DNA of 34,392 nt from JANLIQ01 sp964362925 (GTDB lineage Bacteria > Patescibacteriota > UBA1384 > 2-12-FULL-50-11). Shown piece after piece: positions 8,295-16,012 of this stretch (its first letter is position 1; every line of letters starts with the position of its first letter). Below the pieces are notes generated by a model. That model was not told the DNA's origin and did no database searches. It saw only the letters and a list, made by a program, of their open reading frames with translations. Both the position numbers and the translations under genes were made by a program. Location of the stretch: the NCBI GenBank assembly GCA_964362925.1, contig CAYIGA010000004.1:1-34392 (forward strand), given 5' to 3'.

Positions 8295-9008
8295 TTATTC
8301 CTTTGTAGCAGGTGATATTGTTTTAGCAAGGTTAGGATTGTAGAGTACCTTAACAGTTTTAAGGGCGACTTTTTCCGCCCGACTTTTTGCCTGGAGGACG
8401 ATCTCGTTTACCCCGGGGTTAAGCTGAACCGACTGACTGAAGTGGCCGTCAGCGGTGACAAAAATTGGTTCGGTGTTAATCGTCAGAATTACGCCGACAC
8501 TAGTGTTACCTTCGAGCGTAATCTGATCCTTGTCGCTAGTGAATTCGGTTGGCACGGAGGTGATTTCGAGCGACGGAACAGCGGTGAATTTATTTAATTC
8601 GGCAGCGATATATAAACCAATCCCGCCAAAAAGCAGAACCAATCCAATAATTCCCAAAAGTTTCGGGGTAATTAGAAATTGCCAATCGCGGGCTTTTTTC
8701 GGGCTAAAGCCGATTGCGGCGGTATCTTTTTGGTGCCATTGTTCAGCGCGCTCTTGCTTGTACAGGGAAATTATTTTGTCGGGATTAAGATGAAGATATT
8801 CGGCGTAACAACGAACATAGCCAAGATTGTAAGCTTCAGCTGGTAGACGATTGTACTGGCCGGTCTCAAGCGCGTCCAAGTATTTCTGGGGAATCTTGGT
8901 GGCGGCCTCGGCTTGCTCAAGCGAAATTTGGGCTTTCGAGCGAGCAATTTTAAGGACACTGCCAAGACTGCGGCGCTTGCCCAATTGCTTAGTGACAAAA
9001 CCGTTCAT
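8295..9008 (-). CDS. RodZ-like HTH membrane protein
   Basis: From ATG 9008 the protein has about 237 residues. It has an N-terminal HTH of the HTH_25/RodZ type (LGSVLKIARSKAQISLEQAEAATKIPQKYLDALETG, then AYNLGYVRCYAEYL), a basic linker, one transmembrane helix (LLGIIGLVLLFGGIGLYIAA), and an extracytoplasmic beta-rich domain with the pattern TLEGNTSVGVILTINTEP...FSQSVQLNPGVNEIVL. That pattern is typical of a glucodextranase-like Ig fold. RodZ links MreB to cell-wall growth, but no mre gene is in view, so the exact role is open. An in-frame TTG at 9035 would add nine residues; neither start has a good ribosome binding site. It follows ftsK across the assembly gap. Confidence 0.8.
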   Translation of the reverse strand: MNGFVTKQLGKRRSLGSVLKIARSKAQISLEQAEAATKIPQKYLDALETGQYNRLPAEAYNLGYVRCYAEYLHLNPDKIISLYKQERAEQWHQKDTAAIGFSPKKARDWQFLITPKLLGIIGLVLLFGGIGLYIAAELNKFTAVPSLEITSVPTEFTSDKDQITLEGNTSVGVILTINTEPIFVTADGHFSQSVQLNPGVNEIVLQAKSRAEKVALKTVKVLYNPNLAKTISPATKE

Positions 9009-9046
9009 GTAATATTCAACGTAAAACCTTTTCAAACATTAATCAA

Positions 9047-9146
9047 NNNNNNNNNNNNNNNNNNNNNNNNNNNNNNNNNNNNNNNNNNNNNNNNNNNNNN
9101 NNNNNNNNNNNNNNNNNNNNNNNNNNNNNNNNNNNNNNNNNNNNNN
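9047..9146. other. assembly gap of 100 Ns
   Basis: Exactly 100 N characters, the usual placeholder for a gap of unknown size. It removes the last residues and stop of ftsK and possibly sequence between ftsK and the HTH gene. Confidence 0.98.
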
Positions 9147-11182
9147 CCGAGATAGTCATCAGGCGAAACCAAGACATCTCTTGGTTTGGCTCCGTCGGCC
9201 GGACCGATGACCCCTTCGGCCTCGAGTAAATCGAGCAAGCGCGCCGCTCGGGCGTAGCCAACTTTCAAGCGCCTCTGCATCAAACTGGCCGAGGCTTTAC
9301 CAGCTTGGATAACTAATTCGCGGGCTTCATTGTAGAGTTCGTCCTCGCTACCATCGTGAGCGCCACCGCCACCGCTCCGTAGCCCATCTTTGAGAGTTGG
9401 TCGATAGGTCGTAATCGATTCGTCGTAAACGGCTGGGGCCTGTTTCTTTAAGAAATCAGTGACGATCCGAATCTCTTTATCCTTCAGAAATACTCCTTGA
9501 ATTCGGCGTGGCTGCGGTCGATCGGAGCTAATAAAAAGCATATCACCTCGGCCGAGCAATTTGTCGGCGCCAGCTTGGTCTAAAATGGTTCGAGAGTCGG
9601 CGTTGGAAGCAACGGCAAAAGCGACTCGAGAAGTAATATTGGCCTTAATAAGGCCGGTAATGACATCAACCGACGGCCGTTGAGTGGCGACAATCAGGTG
9701 AATGCCAACCGCCCGAGCCATCTGGGCCAGCCGGACAATTGAGGCCTCAACCTCATTGGTTGCTTGAGTCATTAGGTCGGCCAGTTCGTCAACAACAACG
9801 ACGATATACGGCATCTTTTGCTCACCATTAGGAACGGCTTCGTTGAAGGCCTCGATGTTTCGACGGTTGTGCGATGCCAGCGATTGGTATCGGCGCTCCA
9901 TCTCCGCTACCGCCCAGCGCAAAGCCGAGATCGTTTTGTCGGTTTCGGTGATAACCGAAGTTAGTAGGTGGGGAATACCGTTATATTCGGTAAACTCAAC
10001 CCGTTTTGGGTCAACCAGCAATAAGCGCATATCTTGGGGAGTGTTGCGGTAAAGCAAATTAATCAAGACGGCGTTCATACAGACCGATTTACCTGAACCA
10101 GTGGCGCCAGCAATTAGTAAATGGGGCATCATTTTTAAATCAGCGACAACAACGTGTCCAGCGACGTCTCGCCCCAAAGCCAGGGCCAAATTAGAATCAA
10201 CCTCCTTGTAGCCCGGCGACTCGAGCACTTCGCGCAATGATACCAGCGCCGCCACTTTGTTCGGTACCTCGATACCGACCAGGGCTTTGCCGGGAATCGG
10301 CGCTTCGACTCGAATCGGGTGGGCGGCTAGAGCCAGAGCGATATCGCTGTTACGGGCGGTGATGTTGGTCAGTTTCACGCCCTCTGATGGCTTGAGAGTG
10401 TATTGGGTTAAAGTTGGGCCGATGTTAACTTCGCTCATCGCCACCTCTACCCCAAAATCCTTGAGGGTTTTCTTGATAATCTCAACATTTTTGCCGATGT
10501 CCCCGCTTTCAGCCTTGGTCGCGGCCGAGTAATCCAATAGATCGAGTGACGGGAACTGCCAGTCGCCGTTCGGTGAAACTAGCGGCACACCCGGCATATT
10601 GTGATCGGGTTGCATTATTTTGACTGGCACCCGAGCTTGGTTTATTTTTACCCCGATTTGCTTGGCGCTGCCGAAATTAAGTTTGTCCCAGATCTGCCTA
10701 AAAGAGATACTGAAGGCGAGCATGAACGAGATAATAATTGCCACAATTAAGGCGATAAAGCCACCGATCTGACTCAAGACGGAGGTAAAGACGCCGGCGA
10801 CGCCGCTACCGATCGAGCCGCCGGAAGACCCGAACATCGCTGGAATGAGTAAAAACAATAGGCCAACCCCAATAATGCTGGTCGCTCGCAAGATATCGGA
10901 TTTCAACATCATCAAACGGATGCCGATATAGACAAAGACAAACGGGGCAATGTAAGACAGGATACCAAACAGTCGCCATGACAGTCCCAGGAACGTCCCG
11001 CCGAGCGCCCCAGCCAATTTAAACAGGCCCAAGCCAAACAAGACGCCAAAAAGAATTAGTAAAATCGCCGTGATCTCTCGAGCGGTATCGGGCTCAACTG
11101 CCCAAACGAGATTGTCTTTAAGGGTTGGCAGACGCTTCTGTCGGCGAGTTCTGTAATGACGTCTGCGACTAAAAATCCCCAT
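9147..11182 (-). CDS. ftsK: DNA translocase FtsK/SpoIIIE, C-terminal end lost in gap
   Basis: Septal DNA pump that clears chromosome ends during division. About 678 residues are visible. A basic N terminus is followed by four or five membrane helices (about 36-165), then a short linker instead of the long one of E. coli. The motor has the FtsK alpha domain (FGVEVAMSEVNIGPTLTQY), Walker A GATGSGKS (359-366), Walker B YIVVVVDELADLM and ATQRPSVDVITGLIKANI. The gamma winged-helix domain (ASLMQRRLKVGYARAARLLDL) then runs to RDVLVSPDDYL at the gap, so only a few residues are missing. ATG 11182 has a TGC-TAGAGT extended -10 ending 6 nt upstream and no ribosome binding site. It is divergent from the metallopeptidase gene. 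Confidence 0.96.
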
Positions 11183-11197
11183 TTTTACACTCTAGCA
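11183..11197 (-). promoter_or_regulatory. extended -10 promoter for ftsK (leaderless)
   Basis: On the minus strand TGC-TAGAGT (11197-11189) is followed by six bases, GTAAAA, and then the ATG. Confidence 0.5.
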
Positions 11198-11262
11198 ACA
11201 GGGGGGTAAATTTGCCAGTTGTTGGGGTTTGTTTCCGGCAAGTGGTTGATAGTTGCTTATTA

Positions 11263-11277
11263 TGGTAGACTTATTTA
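11263..11277 (+). promoter_or_regulatory. extended -10 promoter for the HEXXH protein (leaderless)
   Basis: TGG-TAGACT (11263-11271) is followed by six bases, TATTTA, and then ATG 11278. It forms a divergent promoter pair with ftsK in a 95-bp spacer. Confidence 0.5.
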
Positions 11278-12243
11278 ATGGCAGAACAACAGGTGGACAG
11301 TTCAACCCCTCCGCCAGCGAAGAAAAAACGCCACGGTTGTCTCAAGGGCTGCCTTTTTGGTTGCCTCGGCCTCTTCTTGTTAGTTGCCGTCCTTTTTGTC
11401 GTCGGGTTAGCTAATAACGATGATTGGCACTCGGACGCGTACATTCTCAAAAAGTATCCGCCAACGGCCGAGATTGCCGAAATCGCCCTTAAAAACACAT
11501 TTACCGACAAGGGCAAGTCGATGCTTTATCGAACCAAACCGCAGTTTGTCCTTGGGGAGGAATTTAGGAAAATCTGCGTCAGCGATGGGGTCGAGGGTCT
11601 GGCCTGCACCGACGGTCGTAAAACGACTTTTCTGCAAATTGACGATCCGGAGTTTGACGATCACAAATTTTCGGCGGCCGCTCACGAAATGATGCACGTA
11701 GCCTACAAAATACTAAAAACAGACGACCAAGCCCGCGTTGACGCTATGCTTGAACAAGAGCTGAAGAAGCACCAAGACGATACTCACCTAACTGGCATCC
11801 TCGATATCTTGAAAGAGAAGAAAGTTGGCGACGCCGATACAGTCAAAAGCGAGCTTCACTCCAAATTCGCTGTCGAATATATCGACCTATCTCCGGAGTT
11901 GGAGGAGTATTACCGACGGTATTTCACCGACCGCCAACAGGCCGTCAAGCTCTATCGAAACGGCGGTTTTAATAGCCGAGTCCGACGACTTGATCAGTTA
12001 AGCCAAGAAAACGTAGCTTTGGAGGCGAAGATTAATGTCCTTGATAAAAAACTTCGAACTCTTCGGAACGCCCCCGACCTTGATGTTGATTCGTTCAATG
12101 CCCAAGTTAATCAGATTAACGGCCTGATCAAACAGTACAACGCCAAGGTTGCCGAGTCGCAAAAAGTTTACGCCGAAGTGGAGAGATTTTATCGCTACTT
12201 CAACCCCGACTTTAAGGCGCCGGAACCAAAAGCCGAGCAGTAG
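11278..12243 (+). CDS. membrane-anchored putative zinc metallopeptidase (HEMMH)
   Basis: A 321-residue protein. Residues 1-19 are Pro/Lys-rich and cytoplasmic, followed by a Cys-containing transmembrane helix (CLKGCLFGCLGLFLLVAVLFVVGL, about 21-44), so the rest should be extracytoplasmic. AAHEMMHVAYKIL (His136, Glu137, His140) is a gluzincin-type HEXXH helix. ELHSKFAVEYIDL, about 55 residues later, resembles the second zinc-ligand region seen in uncharacterised metallopeptidases of these bacteria. Residues about 215-300 are heptad-rich (LSQENVALEAKINVLDKKLRTL) and probably a coiled coil. Family and substrate are not recognised; the protease call rests on the motif and topology. A hairpin terminator follows. 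Confidence 0.65.
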   Translation: MAEQQVDSSTPPPAKKKRHGCLKGCLFGCLGLFLLVAVLFVVGLANNDDWHSDAYILKKYPPTAEIAEIALKNTFTDKGKSMLYRTKPQFVLGEEFRKICVSDGVEGLACTDGRKTTFLQIDDPEFDDHKFSAAAHEMMHVAYKILKTDDQARVDAMLEQELKKHQDDTHLTGILDILKEKKVGDADTVKSELHSKFAVEYIDLSPELEEYYRRYFTDRQQAVKLYRNGGFNSRVRRLDQLSQENVALEAKINVLDKKLRTLRNAPDLDVDSFNAQVNQINGLIKQYNAKVAESQKVYAEVERFYRYFNPDFKAPEPKAEQ

Positions 12244-12250
12244 AAGGCCT

Positions 12251-12273
12251 TGTAAAGCAAACTTTACATTTTT
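12251..12273 (+). terminator. rho-independent terminator
   Basis: Stem TGTAAAG/CTTTACA (7 bp) with loop CAAA, followed by TTTTT. It lies 8 nt after the metallopeptidase stop. Confidence 0.7.
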
Positions 12274-12277
12274 AGGG

Positions 12278-12290
12278 TAAAATATGGAAC
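12278..12290 (+). promoter_or_regulatory. -10 box for the phosphoesterase gene (leaderless)
   Basis: TAAAAT at 12278-12283 is followed by seven bases and then ATG 12291. There is no ribosome binding site. Confidence 0.45.
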
Positions 12291-13085
12291 ATGAACGGCA
12301 CAATCTTGATCTTTTCTGATACCCACTTGACCACAAAGTATGACCGAAAGAAATTCGAATTACTCTCAAAACTAATTGGCTCGTCTGATCGGGTCATTAT
12401 TAACGGGGACTTTTACGAAGGGTATGTCATAAATTTTGGCCAATTTATCGCTTCGCCTTGGCGAAATCTTTTCCCGCTTTTGAAAGAGAAAAAGGCGATT
12501 TATTCGAGGATAAAACCCCCGACTTTAGTCGGGGGAACACCGAAGGTGTCCTCGAAGATCTACCCCAAAGGGGTTTCTACAATTCCCCCAGCCGGCTACG
12601 CCGGCAAGATAGAAACCACCGGCTTTCAGCCGGTGGTAGATCATTTGTTTGGCAATCACGACAAACAGTTATCTGATCAAGAGTACGAAATGTTTTGTGA
12701 TCAGGCGATGGAAAAGGTGGATTTCAACCAAAATGGCGTCACTTTTCATCTTTTTCACGGACACGGAGTCGATCGAACTTTCGATGTCCGACACCCAAAT
12801 ATCCCCAGGTTTATCGCCGGGATAATCTCCCGAACGGAAAAGGTAGTCTGTCGGGTTTTTGGCCGTCGGTACTTGGCTCTGTTCAAGCCGGAAAACGAGA
12901 TTTTAAAACGCTGGAAAGCCAAAAACCTGCCCGCCAATGACTGGTTGATCTGTGGTCACACCCATTTGGCCGAGCTGGACGAAAAAACAAAGTTTGCCAA
13001 TTTGGGATTGTTCCTGTCGGAAAAATTAGCCAGCTACTTAATTATTGAACAAGGAAAAATTAACCTCCATTATGTCAATGGCTAG
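12291..13085 (+). CDS. metallophosphoesterase with a repeat-derived insertion
   Basis: A 264-residue calcineurin-like phosphoesterase, close in pattern to LpxH/YfcE-type hydrolases. Metal-binding motifs in order: SDTHL (Asp10, His12), NGDFYEG (Asp40), GNHD (121-124), FHGHG, and CGHTHLAEL near the end. Residues about 76-117, between the second and third motifs, are encoded by a cluster of palindromes (12516-12642) and form a Pro/Gly-rich stretch. Without it the protein would be about 220 residues, normal for the family. No signal peptide, so cytoplasmic; substrate unknown. The J-protein gene begins inside its last codons, which suggests coupled translation. Confidence 0.85.
   Translation: MNGTILIFSDTHLTTKYDRKKFELLSKLIGSSDRVIINGDFYEGYVINFGQFIASPWRNLFPLLKEKKAIYSRIKPPTLVGGTPKVSSKIYPKGVSTIPPAGYAGKIETTGFQPVVDHLFGNHDKQLSDQEYEMFCDQAMEKVDFNQNGVTFHLFHGHGVDRTFDVRHPNIPRFIAGIISRTEKVVCRVFGRRYLALFKPENEILKRWKAKNLPANDWLICGHTHLAELDEKTKFANLGLFLSEKLASYLIIEQGKINLHYVNG
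12516..12642. repeat. cluster of five hairpins inside the phosphoesterase gene
   Basis: In order: CCCCCGACT-TT-AGTCGGGGG (12516-12535); ACACC-GAA-GGTGT (12537-12549); CCCC-AAA-GGGG within 12557-12580; GCCGG-CTACG-CCGGC (12591-12605); ACCACCGGCT-TTC-AGCCGGTGGT (12615-12637). The third and fifth share flanks in opposite orientation: GATCTACC on one side and GGTTTCTA on the other. The pair therefore forms a larger inverted repeat, like two REP units facing each other. The insert stays in frame. Confidence 0.85.
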
Positions 13086-13707
13086 AGATTTCTACGATAT
13101 TTTAGGCATTTCGCGCCGGGCGAGTGAAGAGGAGATTAAAAAGGCCTTTCGCTCGAAAGCCCATCAGCTCCACCCCGACAAGGGCGGCGATAAAGCGGCC
13201 TTTCAGGAGTTAAACGAGGCCTACCAAGTTTTGGGCGATAAAAATAAGCGAGCCGAGTACGACCAATTTGGTCGAGTTGGGACTCGGGCCGGACCGGATT
13301 TCGGAGGATACGGCAACAGTCCGCCCGCTGACGGCGGCGGTTTTGACTTTGGAGGCTTCAACGTTAATTTTGGAGGTCATCCGCCCGCTGGCGGCGGCGG
13401 TGGCGGTTTCGGCTCAATTTTTGAAGATTTGTTTGAATCGGCTTTTTCCCAAGTTCAGGTTCAATTGCAGATTTCCATCCCCCAAGCCGTTCTTGGCGAC
13501 ACCGTTCGCTTCAAAACAAACTTCGGCGATGAGATAGAACTGCAGATTCCGCCGGCGACCAAAGAAGGCCAGTCTTTTCGGTTTAGGGGTAAGGGTCAGC
13601 AGACTCGCCGTGGTCGGGGCGATCTAACCGTTGTTCTCCATATTGAAATTCCCAAACGCCTGTCTCGCCAACAAAAAGAGCTCTACGAACGTTTGAAGAA
13701 TCTCTAA
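13078..13707 (+). CDS. J-domain co-chaperone with a single C-terminal substrate domain
   Basis: A 209-residue DnaJ/CbpA relative that would stimulate DnaK ATPase. The J domain occupies residues 1-65 with the HPD tripeptide at 32-34 (QLHPDKGGD). A Gly/Phe-rich linker follows (about 68-115, with two near-identical PPADGGG/PPAGGGG units). Then comes one beta domain matching CTD II of DnaJ (SIPQAVLGDTVRF, RGKGQQTRRGRGDL, ending RLSRQQKELYERLKNL). The zinc-finger and CTD I regions are absent, so it is shorter than canonical DnaJ or CbpA. The start could be ATG 13072 or 13078, both overlapping the previous gene by 8-14 nt. No strong ribosome binding site, so coupling is likely. Confidence 0.88.
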   Translation: MARDFYDILGISRRASEEEIKKAFRSKAHQLHPDKGGDKAAFQELNEAYQVLGDKNKRAEYDQFGRVGTRAGPDFGGYGNSPPADGGGFDFGGFNVNFGGHPPAGGGGGGFGSIFEDLFESAFSQVQVQLQISIPQAVLGDTVRFKTNFGDEIELQIPPATKEGQSFRFRGKGQQTRRGRGDLTVVLHIEIPKRLSRQQKELYERLKNL

Positions 13708-13711
13708 TCAA

Positions 13712-13750
13712 CTTAACCATATCGCACCCCTGGGGTGCGATATGGTTAAG
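13712..13750. repeat. 39-nt near-perfect hairpin after the J-protein gene
   Basis: A 19-bp inverted repeat, CTTAACCATATCGCACCCC, with a single T at the centre. It begins 4 nt after the stop codon. It lacks a downstream T-run, so it may be a palindromic element or an atypical terminator. Confidence 0.75.
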
Positions 13751-14017
13751 AGATGTAAAATACAAAACTTAACAGGTTAGAAGAATAAAATGAAGCTCCA
13801 CGGGCTTTGGCCCGTCGTAACTTCTTCTTCGCCCGCCGCGCCGCCTTCGATGAGGGCTCCGACTACGAAGGAGCGGGTTCGTTGGCGACATCCACGGATG
13901 ACCAAAGTGGTATTCCGGCGAAGAATAGTTGAATATGTCATATATGACATAAGGAGTATCTAATTGATATATTTAATTGATATATATATAGTGGTAGAGT
14001 CCAAATGGAGGTGAGCG
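13751..14017. other. gene-free spacer with hairpins and an AT repeat
   Basis: Holds ACGGGC-TTTG-GCCCGT near 13799, the 18-bp palindrome at 13934-13951 and a duplicated AATTGATATAT at about 13961-13987. A 57-codon ORF from ATG 13790 (TAA 13961) is Arg/Pro-rich and made of these repeats, so I do not call it a gene. Confidence 0.6.
13934..13951. repeat. perfect 18-bp palindrome TATGTCATATATGACATA
   Basis: Identical to its own reverse complement and one base different from the core of the palindrome inside tag (1020-1037). It lies about 85 bp upstream of the next gene, so an operator role is possible, but the copy inside tag argues for a dispersed element. Confidence 0.8.
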
Positions 14018-14767
14018 ATGAGTGAAATACCTGATCCGTCACCGGAAGAGATGGGAGCTGATCCTGACAATAACGAAACCGACGTTGCCAGAGAGAAGGA
14101 GTCGCCAACAGATACGGAATTATTGCGAGAAGCTCTGGAAGACGTGGTGGACGCCGATGGAATCATATTGGGAGTTAGCCAACCAGTAGAAAAGATGCCC
14201 GGCTTTCGACTCAATCCAACCGAAACTGGCGGTAGTACGTTGTATACGGAACTCGGCGTCGGTAGGGAAAAGCAGCTGGCGATCGAGAGGTTTGTTCAAG
14301 ATCAATGTGTTGACTTCGGCAGTTACACAATTGGTAGCTACCCATTTTGCGAAGGGCTTGTTTGCACGGATATTGATAAAAAAGTCGGGATTGTTATCGA
14401 TCGGCGACTCGAAAATGACCGAGACTCCAAAACCGATCGCAAGACTCAAGTTGTTCTCACCCTCCGTTATCCAGGTGGTAAGACTAAGGAAGTAAAGAGC
14501 GCGAAGCCGGTATACGCGCAGATGAAAAAGCTACAAATACCGGAGGTGTTTACGAGTCTGGTTGAGACGGAAATCGATAACCAGAACTTTAAGATTGGTC
14601 AGTATGTCCATGTCGGGGGCATCAAGGATTTTGTTGGTCAAGTGGCACTGTTGCTTGACCAAAATAAATATCCTGGCATGGTTGGAGTGATGTTGGTGGG
14701 AACGATTAGTACCGATCGAACTCCGAGGATTTTCGCCGTTCCGACCCACTCGCTTCTCCCCAGATAG
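14018..14767 (+). CDS. unrecognised cytoplasmic protein with acidic N terminus
   Basis: A 249-residue protein I cannot assign. The first 45 residues are acidic and Pro/Glu-rich (EIPDPSPEEMGADPDNNETD) and probably disordered. The rest alternates beta strands and helices, with stretches such as GLVCTDIDKKVGIVIDRRL, TQVVLTLRYPGGKTKEV and GVMLVGTISTDRTPRIFAVP. No membrane segment or signal peptide. Unlike most genes here, it has a strong ribosome binding site, GGAGGTGAGCG directly before ATG. It is followed by a terminator, so it is a single-gene unit. Confidence 0.75.
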   Translation: MSEIPDPSPEEMGADPDNNETDVAREKESPTDTELLREALEDVVDADGIILGVSQPVEKMPGFRLNPTETGGSTLYTELGVGREKQLAIERFVQDQCVDFGSYTIGSYPFCEGLVCTDIDKKVGIVIDRRLENDRDSKTDRKTQVVLTLRYPGGKTKEVKSAKPVYAQMKKLQIPEVFTSLVETEIDNQNFKIGQYVHVGGIKDFVGQVALLLDQNKYPGMVGVMLVGTISTDRTPRIFAVPTHSLLPR

Positions 14768-14775
14768 ATAACTCG

Positions 14776-14808
14776 AAAGACCTCTTGGCTCGCCGTGAGG
14801 TCTCTTTT
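14776..14808 (+). terminator. rho-independent terminator
   Basis: Stem AGACCTC (14778-14784) with GAGGTCT (14797-14803), a 12-nt loop, then CTTTT. It lies 8 nt after the preceding stop. Confidence 0.75.
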
Positions 14809-14812
14809 GTAT

Positions 14813-14846
14813 TTGACACTCCCGCTGGCAACGCCGATACTAATTA
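14813..14846 (+). promoter_or_regulatory. sigma70-type promoter TTGACA-17-GATACT
   Basis: A perfect -35 box TTGACA (14813-14818), a 17-nt spacer, and GATACT (14836-14841). Transcription should start around 14847-14849, at or just after the GTG of the next gene. Confidence 0.7.
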
Positions 14847-15392
14847 GTGGGAGGAATAAAACTGCAAACCGTGCCAAGTTGGGATCTATTCTTAGTCATA
14901 TTTTTCATCGTTAGCGTTGGCTACTCGTTTGTCCTCCAACGTGACAAAGTTGTTGTCACCTTACTCGCTATCTACGCCGGCATTGTCATCGCCGCCGTTT
15001 TGGGCGGTCCGACCCAACAGTTTTTCCAGGGCGATAAAACTCTAGGCAACCAATTGTTTATCAAAGCCAACACCTCGCCGTTTACCATTCAGGCCGGATT
15101 GTTTTTCTTGACGACCATCTTGGTCTCGATTCGCTCCGGCATCGGTAATCGCGGCTCGTCTGGTGGCGGTCGGCTTTCAACTTTTGAGCTAGCGCTGTTT
15201 AGCTTTTTCAACTCCGCCTTAATCTTGACGGCAATCTTTTCATTTATGGATCCAGTCTCCAAAGCCCAGTTCGCTGAACATTCGCGGATCGCACGGGTCT
15301 TCATCAATCGGGAAATGTGGTGGACGGTGGCGCCGTTAATTGCTCTTATCGCCACTGGTGGCTTAGGTAAGGGCCGATCGTCTGATTATTAA
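14847..15392 (+). CDS. unrecognised four-helix membrane protein (CvpA-like topology)
   Basis: About 181 residues. Hydrophobic segments at roughly 12-28 (LFLVIFFIVSVGYSFVL), 36-54, 80-95 and 112-130, plus a C-terminal one near 155-172. The N-terminal pair loosely resembles CvpA proteins, but I cannot assign a family. The start is ambiguous. GTG 14847 sits at the predicted transcription start (leaderless). Alternatively CTG 14862 has GGGAGG 8 nt upstream and would start MQTVPSWDL. The stop codon lies in the loop of a terminator hairpin. Confidence 0.65.
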   Translation: MGGIKLQTVPSWDLFLVIFFIVSVGYSFVLQRDKVVVTLLAIYAGIVIAAVLGGPTQQFFQGDKTLGNQLFIKANTSPFTIQAGLFFLTTILVSIRSGIGNRGSSGGGRLSTFELALFSFFNSALILTAIFSFMDPVSKAQFAEHSRIARVFINREMWWTVAPLIALIATGGLGKGRSSDY

Positions 15393-15410
15393 AAGAGACT
15401 CGGCCTTTTT
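15369..15410 (+). terminator. terminator overlapping the gene end
   Basis: GGCCGA (15372-15377) pairs with TCGGCC (15400-15405) and the stem extends by A-T and G-T pairs. It is followed by TTTTT. The loop is 22 nt and contains the stop codon. Confidence 0.55.
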
Positions 15411-15424
15411 GCTACCCTAAAACC
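15410..15424 (+). promoter_or_regulatory. weak extended -10 before the GGDEF gene
   Basis: TGC-TACCCT (15410-15418) is followed by six bases and then ATG 15425. The spacing matches other leaderless starts here, but the hexamer is a poor -10. Confidence 0.35.
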
Positions 15425-16012
15425 ATGGCAACCATCAAAGACAGGCAACAGATTATCAAACTTGAGCGACAAGTCACCCAGCTCCGCGAGTTGCTGATTA
15501 CCGATGAGTTGACGAAAATTCTCAACCGCAAAGGCTTGATGGAGATTCTAAAACCCTGGGTGCGAGAGGTTTGTTATCAATTAGCCAACCCCAATCGTCG
15601 CAAAACTCTCGTCGTTAGAGCGCTATCGCTGGTTTTTATCGACATTGATCACTTCAAAAAAATTAACGATACCTACGGCCATCAGGCCGGAGACCTGGTG
15701 TTGAAAACGGTGGCGAAGATATTAACAGAAAACATCCGAGCGATCGATATCGCTGGTCGTTACGGCGGGGAAGAGATAATTCTCGGGTTGATTGGCGCTA
15801 ATATCGACGATACGAAAAAAATTGCCGAACACTTGCGAACAAAAATCGCCGACCACCCGATCAAATTTCGTGATCAAATTATCCGCGTCACCGCCAGTTT
15901 TGGGGTGGCGACGCTCTTGGCTGATCTGAATTTAGAAGATTTGATCAAGCGGGCCGACGAGGCACTTTACCAAGCCAAAATTTCCGGTCGGAACAAAGTT
16001 ATCACGGCTTAA
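15425..16012 (+). CDS. diguanylate cyclase (GGDEF domain)
   Basis: Makes the second messenger c-di-GMP from two GTP. A short coiled coil (residues 5-25, IIKLERQVTQLREL) leads directly into a full GGDEF domain of the 195-residue protein. Present are the metal-binding FIDIDHFKKINDTYGHQAGD (from 71), the active-site loop RYGGEEI (GGEEI at 114-118) and the allosteric I-site RAID (105-108), five residues before GGEE. Both catalysis and product inhibition therefore look possible. There is no membrane anchor or input domain, so it is a minimal cytoplasmic enzyme probably activated by dimerisation through the coiled coil. The 3' end overlaps the convergent methyltransferase by 4 nt. Confidence 0.93.
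   Translation: MATIKDRQQIIKLERQVTQLRELLITDELTKILNRKGLMEILKPWVREVCYQLANPNRRKTLVVRALSLVFIDIDHFKKINDTYGHQAGDLVLKTVAKILTENIRAIDIAGRYGGEEIILGLIGANIDDTKKIAEHLRTKIADHPIKFRDQIIRVTASFGVATLLADLNLEDLIKRADEALYQAKISGRNKVITA

Noticed and set aside
13790..13963. 57-codon ORF in the spacer after the J-protein gene
   Set aside because: It is composed of the hairpin and palindrome repeats, has Arg/Pro-rich composition and no ribosome binding site or promoter spacing. The reading frame is probably chance.
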